This document shows, in pieces, positions 1 through 6,441 of a stretch of 11,429 nt of DNA (positions are counted from its first letter, which is position 1; each line of letters starts with the position of its first letter). A program made the position numbers and the translations under genes. Source of the stretch: Klenkia sp. (GTDB lineage Bacteria; Actinomycetota; Actinomycetes; Mycobacteriales; Geodermatophilaceae); contig JAOPVM010000172.1 in the NCBI GenBank assembly GCA_025966215.1, positions 1 to 11,429 on the forward strand, given 5' to 3'. The notes under the pieces are model-generated. The model was not told where the DNA came from. It made no database searches and worked only from the letters and a program-made list of their open reading frames with translations.

Positions 1-1356
1 GGCGAGCTCGGCCTCCGCGTCCGGGGCGTGGACCCGCAGCGCACAGGGGCCCCCGTCCTGCGGTGGGGCGTCGAGGAGGGGCAGGGGAGCCGCGGGAACG
101 AGCACCGCCTCGTCGGTGACCGCGACCCGGCGTCCGGGGAGGGTGTGGCCCGCCACCTCGACGGGGCTGTCCATCGGGGCGGCGTGCCGCTCGGCGGTCC
201 AGCGCGCGGTGACCTCGGAGACGAACGCGTCGTCGCGGCGGCGCAGCTTGCCGTCGGTGAGGCTGCGGGTGAAGAAGTGGTAGGCGAACTGCCAGGCCGG
301 GAGGGCGTCGTGCGACCGGCCGACGTGCTCCCACCAGGACAGGCTCGGTCGCGCGGAGTCCTGGATCTTGGCGACCTGCGGCCGGCGGACCGTCTCGTAG
401 GCGGCCAACGCGGTGTCCACGTCGTCCGGGTGCTCGTCCAGGGCAGCGACCAGCGCGATCGCGTCCTCCATGGCCATCTTGGTCCCCGAGCCCACCGAGA
501 AGTGCGCGGTGTGGGCGGCGTCCCCGAGCAGGGCGATCGCACCGTCCCCGACCCGGTGGGTCCACGCGCCGGCCCGGCGGGTGCTGAAGGTGCCCCACCG
601 CGAGTTGTTGGCCAGCAGCTCGTGGCCCTCGACGTCCTCGGCGAAGAGGTCCTGGAGGAACGCCCGGCTCTTCTCGTCACTGGCTCCGGGTGGCTGCCTC
701 ACGTCGAACTCGTCCAGCCCGGCGGCTCGCCAGGAGTCCTCGTCGGTCTCCACGATGAACGTGGACAGCCCGTTGCCGATCGGGTACCCGTGCACCGCGA
801 ACACGCCGTGCCGGCTGCGGCGGTGGATGAAGGTCAGACCCTCGAACGGGTACGTGGTGCCCAGCCAGATGAACCTGGCGGTGGCGGTCTCGGCGGTGGG
901 GGCGAACACGTCGGCGTACCGGTCGCGGAGCCGGGAGTTCGCCCCGTCGGCGGCGAGGACCAGGTCGTGCCCCTGGGCCACGAGCTCGTCGGGGTCGACC
1001 GTGGTGGAGAACCGGAGGTCGACCCCGGTCTCCCGGGCCCGGTCCTGCAGCAGCTGCAGGAGGGTCGTGCGCTCCACGGCGGCCATGCCGTTGCCGTGGC
1101 AGCGCCACGTCTGGTCGTGCAGCCGCACGTCGATGGGGTCCCAGTGCACCCCGTGCTCCTCCAGCGCCGTGCGGAGCACCGGGTCCGCGGCGTGGATGCC
1201 GTCGAGGGTGGCGTCGGAGAAGACGACGCCGAACCCGAAGGTGTCCCCGGCCCGGTTCCGCTCGAACAGGGTCACCTCGCGGCTGGGGTCGGAGGCCTTG
1301 GCGAGGGCGGCGGCGAACAGCCCACCGGGCCCGCCGCCCAGGACGGCGATGCGCAT
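1..1356 (-). CDS. FAD-dependent monooxygenase, salicylyl-CoA 5-hydroxylase / 2-aminobenzoyl-CoA monooxygenase family (C-terminus outside window)
   Basis: The reading frame stays open from an ATG at 1356 to the left edge (452 codons, no stop), so the gene is 3'-partial. An AAGGGG ribosome site lies just upstream of the ATG. Visible group A flavin monooxygenase motifs are the FAD dinucleotide fold GGGPGG at residues 7-12 with its acidic partner E32, the DG motif (AADGANSR, 136-142), and the GD motif (LLGDAAHTAHFSVGSG, about 276-291). DTFGFGVVFSD at 38-48 and FIVETDEDSWRAAGLDEF around 200-217 are, from memory, hallmarks of the bifunctional salicylyl-CoA 5-hydroxylase/oxidoreductase family, which hydroxylates aromatic CoA thioesters in the cytoplasm. 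Family members continue into an Old Yellow Enzyme domain. Here the region from residue 394 only loosely resembles the start of that domain and lacks its usual N-R-V-V-x-P-M signature. The gene diverges from the hydrolase and transporter genes. Family is confident; the exact substrate is not. Confidence 0.88.
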   Translation of the reverse strand, partial: MRIAVLGGGPGGLFAAALAKASDPSREVTLFERNRAGDTFGFGVVFSDATLDGIHAADPVLRTALEEHGVHWDPIDVRLHDQTWRCHGNGMAAVERTTLLQLLQDRARETGVDLRFSTTVDPDELVAQGHDLVLAADGANSRLRDRYADVFAPTAETATARFIWLGTTYPFEGLTFIHRRSRHGVFAVHGYPIGNGLSTFIVETDEDSWRAAGLDEFDVRQPPGASDEKSRAFLQDLFAEDVEGHELLANNSRWGTFSTRRAGAWTHRVGDGAIALLGDAAHTAHFSVGSGTKMAMEDAIALVAALDEHPDDVDTALAAYETVRRPQVAKIQDSARPSLSWWEHVGRSHDALPAWQFAYHFFTRSLTDGKLRRRDDAFVSEVTARWTAERHAAPMDSPVEVAGHTLPGRRVAVTDEAVLVPAAPLPLLDAPPQDGGPCALRVHAPDAEAELA

Positions 1357-1377
1357 GCAGCACCCCTTGTCGCTCAC

Positions 1378-1413
1378 GTGTCATCTGCACAACGGCCACC
1401 ACGAGAGTGACAC
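1378..1413. promoter_or_regulatory. Candidate operator 1: GTGTCA-N24-TGACAC
   Basis: A perfect inverted repeat with 6-base arms, GTGTCA at 1378-1383 and TGACAC at 1408-1413, is separated by exactly 24 bases. It sits 22 bases upstream of the monooxygenase start codon. The same arrangement recurs at 1490-1525. Half-sites are 30 bases apart start to start, close to three helical turns, so a dimer or a pair of dimers could contact one DNA face. The binding protein is not known; the PaaX-family protein encoded at 7912-8712 is the only obvious local candidate. Confidence 0.5.
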
Positions 1414-1489
1414 ACACGGACCGGACCTTCAAGGAGTCGGCGTCGGGTCCCTGGTGCACCGCCCGCGGCCCTCGGGTCGCGGTCGACTC

Positions 1490-1525
1490 GTGTCACCCGT
1501 CCGCCGACGGGGGCTCCGTTGACAC
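1490..1525. promoter_or_regulatory. Candidate operator 2: GTGTCA-N24-TGACAC
   Basis: This is a second copy with the same arms and the same 24-base spacing, GTGTCA at 1490-1495 and TGACAC at 1520-1525. Its right arm overlaps the TTGACA hexamer of the putative promoter of the hydrolase gene, so occupancy would be expected to block RNA polymerase. The spacer also contains a short stem, CCCGTC-CGCC-GACGGG (1496-1511), whose centre does not coincide with the centre of the repeat. Confidence 0.5.
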
Positions 1526-1547
1526 AGGTGGTCGGCGTCACGATCCT
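1519..1547 (+). promoter_or_regulatory. Putative promoter of the alpha/beta hydrolase gene
   Basis: A perfect -35 hexamer TTGACA (1519-1524) is followed after 17 bases by GATCCT (1542-1547), which keeps the A2 and T6 of a -10 TAnnnT box but lacks the first T. It predicts a leader of about 50 bases before the GTG at 1606. The same architecture (TTGACACA, 17-base spacing, xATCCTCTG) recurs at 2399-2427 upstream of the transporter operon. Confidence 0.45.
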
Positions 1548-1605
1548 CTGTGCACACCGCACCGTCCGCGACCGTGGGCCGGGCGGGCGACCCGAGGAGG
1601 AGAGC

Positions 1606-2337
1606 GTGGCAGAGGACTTCGTCCTGCAGCACGGTGCGTGGCACGGCGGGTGGGCCTGGCAGCCGGTGGCGGCCCGGTTGCGGGCCGGTGGGCACCGGGT
1701 GAGCGCGGTGACCAGCCCGGGACTGGGCATCGACGACGACCCGCGCGGGGTCACCCTCACCGACTGCGTGGACGCCCTGGTGGCCCATGTCGAGTCCACC
1801 GACCGGCACGACGTGACGCTGGTCGGGCACAGCTGGGGCGGCTTCGTGGTCGCCGGCGCTGCGCCCCGGCTGGCGGGCCGGCTCAAGCGGGTGGTGTTCT
1901 GGTCGGCGTTCGTGCCCGAGGCCGGACAGAGCCTGTTCGACGAGGTGCCGCCGGACTACCAGGCCCTGTTCGCCCAGCTCGCCGCCGCATCCAGTGACGA
2001 CACGGTGACCCTGCCGCTGGAGGTCTTCCAGGGCGGGTTCATGGGTGACGCCGACCCGGCTGTCTCCGCCGTCGTCCACTCGGTGCTGCGCGGTCAGCCG
2101 TACGCGACGTTCACCGACGCCCCGGTGGAGGGCAACCGCTACCGCGAGCTGGGCATCCCGCTGGACTACGTGCTCAGTGCCGAGGACGTCGCACTCCCCC
2201 CGGGGGAGTTCGGCTGGGTGCCCCGGATGCCCGACCGGATCGGTGCGACGCCGGTGACCGTGCCGGGGAGCCACGAGTCCTGCTTCACCCGACCGACCGA
2301 GCTGGCCGACGCCCTCGCCGGACTCGCCGCGGGCTGA
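1606..2337 (+). CDS. Alpha/beta hydrolase, hydroxynitrile lyase / methyl-salicylate-esterase-like (EstC type)
   Basis: A 243-residue cytoplasmic protein without signal peptide. The GTG at 1606 is chosen because a strong GAGGAGGAGA ribosome site lies directly before it and the conserved first strand begins a few residues later; an upstream GTG at 1519 falls inside the promoter. The oxyanion-hole segment HGAWHGGWAW is at residues 9-18. The nucleophile elbow GHSWGG puts the catalytic serine at 76. VFWSAFVPEAG at 97-107 is typical of the hydroxynitrile lyase / plant salicylate-methylester esterase branch, which includes bacterial EstC. The likely catalytic acid is D194 and the histidine H223 (GSHES). 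Expected activity is hydrolysis of a small ester, less likely cyanohydrin cleavage. It stands alone with its own promoter between the divergent monooxygenase and the transporter operon, consistent with releasing an aromatic acid from an ester. Fold and triad are confident; substrate is inference. Confidence 0.9.
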   Translation: MAEDFVLQHGAWHGGWAWQPVAARLRAGGHRVSAVTSPGLGIDDDPRGVTLTDCVDALVAHVESTDRHDVTLVGHSWGGFVVAGAAPRLAGRLKRVVFWSAFVPEAGQSLFDEVPPDYQALFAQLAAASSDDTVTLPLEVFQGGFMGDADPAVSAVVHSVLRGQPYATFTDAPVEGNRYRELGIPLDYVLSAEDVALPPGEFGWVPRMPDRIGATPVTVPGSHESCFTRPTELADALAGLAAG

Positions 2338-2357
2338 CTCCCCGTGGGCGTCCCATG

Positions 2358-2373
2358 GTCACGATCCTGTGAC
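2358..2373. repeat. Short inverted repeat GTCAC-GATCCT-GTGAC
   Basis: Perfect 5-base arms flank a 6-base spacer, 21 bases after the hydrolase stop and upstream of the transporter promoter. The string GTCACGATCCT is also found at 1537-1547, across the -10 of the hydrolase promoter. It may be an operator half, a weak hairpin at the hydrolase 3' end, or chance. Confidence 0.25.
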
Positions 2374-2398
2374 GTTCCCGGGACGACCCACGTGACGG

Positions 2399-2427
2399 TT
2401 GACACACATTCCACAGCTCGCCATCCT
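2399..2427 (+). promoter_or_regulatory. Putative promoter of the ABC transporter operon
   Basis: TTGACA (2399-2404) is followed after 17 bases by CATCCT (2422-2427), a -10-like hexamer keeping A2 and T6. Transcription would start near 2434, immediately before the 8-base-arm inverted repeat at 2438-2461. This gives a leader of about 70 bases ahead of the binding-protein gene. Confidence 0.45.
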
Positions 2428-2437
2428 CTGCGACGCA

Positions 2438-2461
2438 CGGGTGTCGCACGTCGGACACCCG
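2438..2461. promoter_or_regulatory. Operator-like inverted repeat CGGGTGTC-N8-GACACCCG
   Basis: Perfect 8-base arms (2438-2445 and 2454-2461) surround an 8-base spacer. The position, just downstream of the expected transcription start and 44 bases before the ATG at 2506, suits a repressor site or a leader hairpin. The GTGTC/GACAC cores are shared with the other repeats in the window, although spacing differs. Confidence 0.45.
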
Positions 2462-2505
2462 GATCGGCCACATCCACGCAGGTCCCGGACCCGACGGAGA
2501 GCCCC

Positions 2506-3747
2506 ATGACAGCCGCCTCGCTGCCCCCCTTCAGCCGCCGCAAGCTGCTCGGCGCCTTCGGCGTCGGCACGTCGGCGCTCCTGCTCACCGCGTGCGGCGG
2601 CGGGAGCCTCGGCGGCGACGGCGGGGGCTCCGCGGCCGGTGGGTCCGGCGGTGGAGGCGGCACCATCCGGGTGGGCCTCGTCGTCCCCCAGGCCGGGGTC
2701 TACACCCCGCTCGGGGTGGACATGACCAACGGCTGGCAGCTGTGGCTGGACCAGAACGACAACACCATCGGCGGGTACACCGTCGAGACCGTGACCGCCG
2801 ACGAGGGCGAGGGACCCGACACCGGGGTCCCGGCCATCCAGGCCCTGCTGCAGAACGAGGACGTCGACGTGGTGGTCGGCATCGTGAACTCGGCGACCGC
2901 CCTCGGCGTCGCCGACCAGTTCACCGAGGCCAAGAAGCTGCTGCTGATCTCCAACGCCGGAGCCGTGGCGATCACCGGGGACGCCCGGACCGACTACGTC
3001 TGGCGGACCTCGTTCAGCAATGCCCAGAACTCCTACGCCATGGGCGAGCACCTCGCCGCCGAGGGCCTCACCTCGGTCTACATCCTGGCGCCGGACTACG
3101 CCGCGGGTCAGGAGAACGTCACGGCGTTCACCGCGGCGTTCGAGGGCGCCGGCGGCACCGTCGCCGGCTCCGCGCTCACCCCGTTCGGGACGACGCAGGA
3201 CTTCCAGCCCTTCCTGTCCGGGGCCCAGGCGGCCGCCCCCGACGCCGTCTTCTGCTTCTACTCCGGCGGGGAGGCGGTCACCTTCGTGACCCAGTACGCC
3301 GACTTCGGGCTCAAGGACTCGATCCCGCTGTTCGGGTCGGGCTTCCTCACCGAGGGCAGCGTGCTGACCGGACAGGGCGACGCCGCGGTCGGCGTGCAGA
3401 CCTCGCTGCACTACTCGACCGAGATCGACAACGACGCCAACACCGCGTTCGTCGAGGCCTACCAGGCCGCCTACGACTCGCTTCCCACCTGCTTCGCGAT
3501 GGCCACCTTCGACGCGGCGAACGTGCTCTCCCGTGCCGTCGAGGAGGCCCAGGCCCTCGACGGCGACTCCCTCGCCACGGCGCTGGGCGGCCTCGGGGAG
3601 ATCGACGACAGCCCGCGAGGGCCGTGGACCTTCGAGGACCAGAACCCGCGCCAGACCGTCTACCTGCGCGAGGTGGCCGACGAGGGCGGGGCACTGATCA
3701 ACACCGTGGTCAGCGAGCTCGGGGTCTACGCCCAGCCGGGCTCGTAG
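2506..3747 (+). CDS. Extracellular substrate-binding lipoprotein of a branched-chain-amino-acid-type (HAAT) ABC transporter
   Basis: A 413-residue protein starting at the ATG preceded by GGAGAG at a 5-base spacing. The N-terminus has a twin-arginine motif (SRRKLLG, residues 10-16), a hydrophobic stretch and a lipobox LTAC with the lipidated cysteine at 30, suggesting Tat export and membrane anchoring. A flexible Gly/Ser linker (31-52) follows, then a type I periplasmic-binding fold (Peripla_BP_6) beginning IRVGLVVPQAGVYTPLG (54-70). It captures the ligand outside the cell and delivers it to LivH/LivM. This family binds branched-chain amino acids, amides, urea or aromatic acids; specificity cannot be read from sequence. 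The adjacent aromatic-CoA monooxygenase makes an aromatic acid an attractive guess. It is the first gene of a five-gene transporter operon and its stop overlaps the livH start by one base. Confidence 0.93.
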   Translation: MTAASLPPFSRRKLLGAFGVGTSALLLTACGGGSLGGDGGGSAAGGSGGGGGTIRVGLVVPQAGVYTPLGVDMTNGWQLWLDQNDNTIGGYTVETVTADEGEGPDTGVPAIQALLQNEDVDVVVGIVNSATALGVADQFTEAKKLLLISNAGAVAITGDARTDYVWRTSFSNAQNSYAMGEHLAAEGLTSVYILAPDYAAGQENVTAFTAAFEGAGGTVAGSALTPFGTTQDFQPFLSGAQAAAPDAVFCFYSGGEAVTFVTQYADFGLKDSIPLFGSGFLTEGSVLTGQGDAAVGVQTSLHYSTEIDNDANTAFVEAYQAAYDSLPTCFAMATFDAANVLSRAVEEAQALDGDSLATALGGLGEIDDSPRGPWTFEDQNPRQTVYLREVADEGGALINTVVSELGVYAQPGS

Positions 3748-4640
3748 TGCTGGGCTGGTTCGACGCCAACCTGGTCAGCATCCTCAACGGGTTCGCCATA
3801 GGTTCGCTGCTGTTCATCCTCGCGATCGGGCTGTCGATCGTCTTCGGGATGATGGACGTGCTCAACCTGGCCCACGGCGCGCTGTACCTGCTGGGCAGCT
3901 ACCTGGCGGTCAGCTTCGTCGGGGGGACGTCGTCCTGGGGCGGCTTCCTCGTCGCTCTCGGGGTGGCCGCCCTGGTCGGGTTGCTCGCCGGTGGGGGGCT
4001 CTCGGCGATGACCGAACCGCTGGCCCGCAGGCCGATCCTGGACCAGGCGCTGCTCACCCTGGGCGTCTCGCTGGTGGTGGCAGAGCTGCTGTCGATCGCC
4101 TACGGCAACGACGTCCTCTCGATCGCGCCGCCCCCCGGCCTGGACGGCAGCACCTCCGTCGCCGGCAACGCGTACCCCACCTACCGGCTGGCCCTCATCG
4201 GGCTCGGGCTGGTCCTGGCCGTCGCGGTGTACCTGGTGGTCGAGCGGACCTCCGTGGGGGCGCTGGTGCGTGCCTCGGTCGCCGACCGGGACATGGTGTC
4301 GGCGATGGGCATCGACAACCGCAAGGTCAAGATCGCGGTGCTGGGCATCGGCTCGATGCTGGCCACCGTCGCCGGCGTGCTCGGCGGACCGGTCTACGGC
4401 GCCCGCCCCGGCCTGGACGGCACCATCCTCATCCTCGCGCTGGTCGTCGTCGTGATCGGCGGTCTCGGGTCGGTCACCGGGGCGTTGATCGGGGCGCTGG
4501 TCATCGGGCAGGTCGAGTCGCTGGGCCGAGCGCTGCTCCCCGACCTGGCCTCCTTCATCCTCTTCGGCACCCTGGCGGTGGTCCTCGTCGTCCGTCCCCG
4601 TGGTCTGTTCGGGCCCAAGACGCTGGCCGGTGTCCGGTGA
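3747..4640 (+). CDS. livH: HAAT-family ABC transporter permease, LivH type
   Basis: A 297-residue integral membrane protein. The GTG start overlaps the preceding TAG by one base (TAGTG), the first start compatible with the conserved N-terminus. The segment VFGMMDVLNLAHGALYLLG (32-50) is the LivH hallmark. Hydrophobic helices continue to the C-terminus. The cytoplasmic coupling loop is visible as LVRASVADRDMVSAMGID (173-190), where it would contact the ATPase subunits. The ending VVRPRGLFGP (281-290) is typical of the family. With LivM it forms the translocation pore. No strong ribosome site lies at the junction, so translation is probably coupled to the binding-protein gene. Length is normal for the family (about 290-300). 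Family is confident; the transported substrate is not known. Confidence 0.94.
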   Translation: MLGWFDANLVSILNGFAIGSLLFILAIGLSIVFGMMDVLNLAHGALYLLGSYLAVSFVGGTSSWGGFLVALGVAALVGLLAGGGLSAMTEPLARRPILDQALLTLGVSLVVAELLSIAYGNDVLSIAPPPGLDGSTSVAGNAYPTYRLALIGLGLVLAVAVYLVVERTSVGALVRASVADRDMVSAMGIDNRKVKIAVLGIGSMLATVAGVLGGPVYGARPGLDGTILILALVVVVIGGLGSVTGALIGALVIGQVESLGRALLPDLASFILFGTLAVVLVVRPRGLFGPKTLAGVR

Positions 4641-5653
4641 CCGCCACCGAGAAGACGATCGCGGTAGCCGACCCGGTCACCGGCCCCACCGGCGGACGAC
4701 GAAGCGGCGGCGTGCTGCGGCTGCTCCCCGCGGTGGTCGTGCTCGTGCTGCTGGCCCTGGTGCCCTTCGTGGTCGACCCGTTCGGCACCTCGACGCTGTC
4801 CCGGGTGCTGGTGTTCGCGCTGTTCGCCTGCAGCCTGGACCTGCTCGTCGGCATCACCGGGCTGCCCTCGTTGGGGCACGCGGCCTACTTCGGGGTGGGC
4901 GCCTACACCGCGGGTCTGGTGTCGATCCACGTCACCGCCGAGGCGCCGGTGCCGGTGCTCGCCGGGATGGTCGCCGGTGGACTGGCCGCCGCGACCACCG
5001 GCTGGCTGGCGGTGCGCAACAACGGGGTCTTCTTCCTGATGCTCACCCTGGCCATCGGTGAGCTGGTGTTCCAGCTGGCCCAGTCGGCGTCCTCGGTCAC
5101 CGGCGGGTCCAACGGCCTGTTCGGCATCCCCGCGGTGCGCATCGCCGGGGAACCGCTGACCCTGCCCGGCTACGTGTACTGGTACGTGCTGGCCGTCGCC
5201 GCGCTGGGCTTCGCCGGGCTCTGGACGATCTCCCGCTCCCCGGTCGGGGCGGTGCTGCGGGGCATCCGGGACAACGAACCCCGCATGCGGTCGGTGGGTT
5301 ACTCGCCGTTCCGGTACAAGCTCGCCGCCTTCGTCCTCGCCGGGGCCTTCGCCGGTCTCGCCGGCGGCCTCTTCGCCGCCCAGGTGCGGCTGGTGACCCC
5401 CAGCGAGGTCGGGTTCGAGCTCGGCGCCCTGGCTCTGCTGGCGGTGATCCTGGGCGGGGCGGGCTCGCTGTGGGGTCCGGTCCTCGGGGCGGCCGTCGTC
5501 GTCCTGGTACGGGACGGGCTGGGCCCGTCGCTGGACGGCCACGGCCCGCTGGTGCTCGGCATCGTCTTCGTGCTCGCCGTCTACCTGCTGCCCCGCGGGT
5601 TCGCCGGGCTGGCCGGGTTCGGCCGCCTCACCGCACGGACGGCGCGCCGGTGA
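4637..5653 (+). CDS. livM: HAAT-family ABC transporter permease, LivM type
   Basis: A 338-residue integral membrane protein starting at a GTG that overlaps the livH stop by four bases (GTGA). A short cytoplasmic N-terminus (1-26) precedes the first helix. LVGITGLPSLGHAAYFGVGAY (about 70-90) is the conserved LivM segment, and the coupling loop GIRDNEPRMRSVGYSPFRY (209-227) followed by KLAAFVLAGAFAGLAGGL matches the family closely. A late helix contains ILGGAGSLWGPVLGA (271-285). It is the second pore subunit, paired with LivH and energised by LivG and LivF. Its stop overlaps the livG start by four bases, so translation of the block is coupled. Length agrees with the family. Substrate is undetermined. 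Confidence 0.94.
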   Translation: MTATEKTIAVADPVTGPTGGRRSGGVLRLLPAVVVLVLLALVPFVVDPFGTSTLSRVLVFALFACSLDLLVGITGLPSLGHAAYFGVGAYTAGLVSIHVTAEAPVPVLAGMVAGGLAAATTGWLAVRNNGVFFLMLTLAIGELVFQLAQSASSVTGGSNGLFGIPAVRIAGEPLTLPGYVYWYVLAVAALGFAGLWTISRSPVGAVLRGIRDNEPRMRSVGYSPFRYKLAAFVLAGAFAGLAGGLFAAQVRLVTPSEVGFELGALALLAVILGGAGSLWGPVLGAAVVVLVRDGLGPSLDGHGPLVLGIVFVLAVYLLPRGFAGLAGFGRLTARTARR

Positions 5654-6441
5654 CCCCGCTGCTCGAGCTCACCGGGGTCAGCCGCCGGTTCGGCGCGCTG
5701 ACCGCTGTCGACGACGTGCACCTCGCCGTCCCGGCCGGTGCCCGGCACGCCCTCATCGGACCCAACGGCGCCGGCAAGTCCACCCTGTTCAAGCTGGTCG
5801 CCGGGTCGATGCCGGTGAGTGCGGGCACGGTGGCGCTGGACGGCGAGGACGTCACCGGGGTCTCCGAACCGGGCCGTGCGCGCCGCGGGGTGGCCCAGAC
5901 CCTGCAGCACTCGAGCCTGTTCCTCACCCAGTCGGTGGCCCAGAACGTGCTGCTGGCCGCCCAACGCCGGCACGGCTCCCGCACCTCGCTGGTGCCCCGT
6001 CGGCAGCGGGCCGCGCGCGAGCGTGTCGCCGAGCTGCTCACCGACGTCGGCCTCGCGGACCGGTCCGACGTGCCGGTGGCCTCGCTCTCGCACGGGGAAC
6101 GGCGCCAGCTCGAGGTGGCGGTCGCCCTGGCCTGCGAGCCCCGGCTGCTGCTGCTCGACGAACCGGCCGCGGGGATGTCCCCGGCGGAGAGCCGGCGCTT
6201 GGTCGACCTGCTGCGCGCGCTGCCCGGCGAGGTGACCGTGGTCATCGTCGAGCACGACCTCGACGTGGTCTTCGCGTTGGCCACCTCGGTGACCGTGCTG
6301 CACCTGGGGGCGGTCCTGCTCACCGGCACCCCGGACCAGGTGCGGGCCAGCCCTGCGGTGCAGGACGCCTACCTGGGGGCTGGTCGCGAAGCCCTCTTCA
6401 CCGACACCGCAGGAGGTGGTCGCCGTGCTGGAGGTGCGTGA
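5650..6441 (+). CDS. livG: HAAT-family ABC transporter ATP-binding protein, LivG type
   Basis: A 263-residue cytoplasmic ATPase starting at the GTG that overlaps the livM stop (GTGA). Walker A is GPNGAGKST (37-45), the Q-loop glutamine is Q86, the ABC signature is LSHGE (146-150), Walker B ends in LLLLDEP with D170 and catalytic E171, and the switch histidine is H202 (VEHD). The LivG-type second-strand region SRRFGALTAVDDV (11-23) and the TLQHSSLF stretch after the Q-loop fit this subfamily rather than LivF. The C-terminus is slightly shorter and Gly/Arg-rich. It hydrolyses ATP with LivF to drive uptake. Its end overlaps the livF start by 17 bases. Confidence 0.93.
   Translation: MTPLLELTGVSRRFGALTAVDDVHLAVPAGARHALIGPNGAGKSTLFKLVAGSMPVSAGTVALDGEDVTGVSEPGRARRGVAQTLQHSSLFLTQSVAQNVLLAAQRRHGSRTSLVPRRQRAARERVAELLTDVGLADRSDVPVASLSHGERRQLEVAVALACEPRLLLLDEPAAGMSPAESRRLVDLLRALPGEVTVVIVEHDLDVVFALATSVTVLHLGAVLLTGTPDQVRASPAVQDAYLGAGREALFTDTAGGGRRAGGA

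Noticed and set aside
1496..1511. CCCGTC-CGCC-GACGGG stem as a terminator
   Set aside because: It is short, lies between divergent promoters rather than after a gene, and has no T-run.
28..1522. Long plus-strand open frames (460 and 369 codons) opposite the left-edge monooxygenase
   Set aside because: They are antisense to a gene with clear FAD-binding motifs and have Val/Gly/Arg- or Ser/Arg-rich compositions typical of out-of-frame GC-rich DNA.
677..2274. Minus-strand open frames of 260, 170 and 281 codons
   Set aside because: They overlap the monooxygenase in another frame or lie antisense to the alpha/beta hydrolase, with no recognisable motif and no ribosome site.
2359..3411. 350-codon minus-strand open frame opposite the binding-protein gene
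   Set aside because: Shadow of the lipoprotein gene; Gly/Arg/Ala-rich with no family resemblance.
4394..5542. 382-codon minus-strand open frame opposite livM
   Set aside because: The Gly/His/Gln/Arg-rich translation mirrors hydrophobic LivM codons and has no domain.
6085..6099. LivG signature LSHGE instead of LSGGQ
   Set aside because: LivG proteins commonly vary the third residue (for example LSYGE); the catalytic residues are intact.
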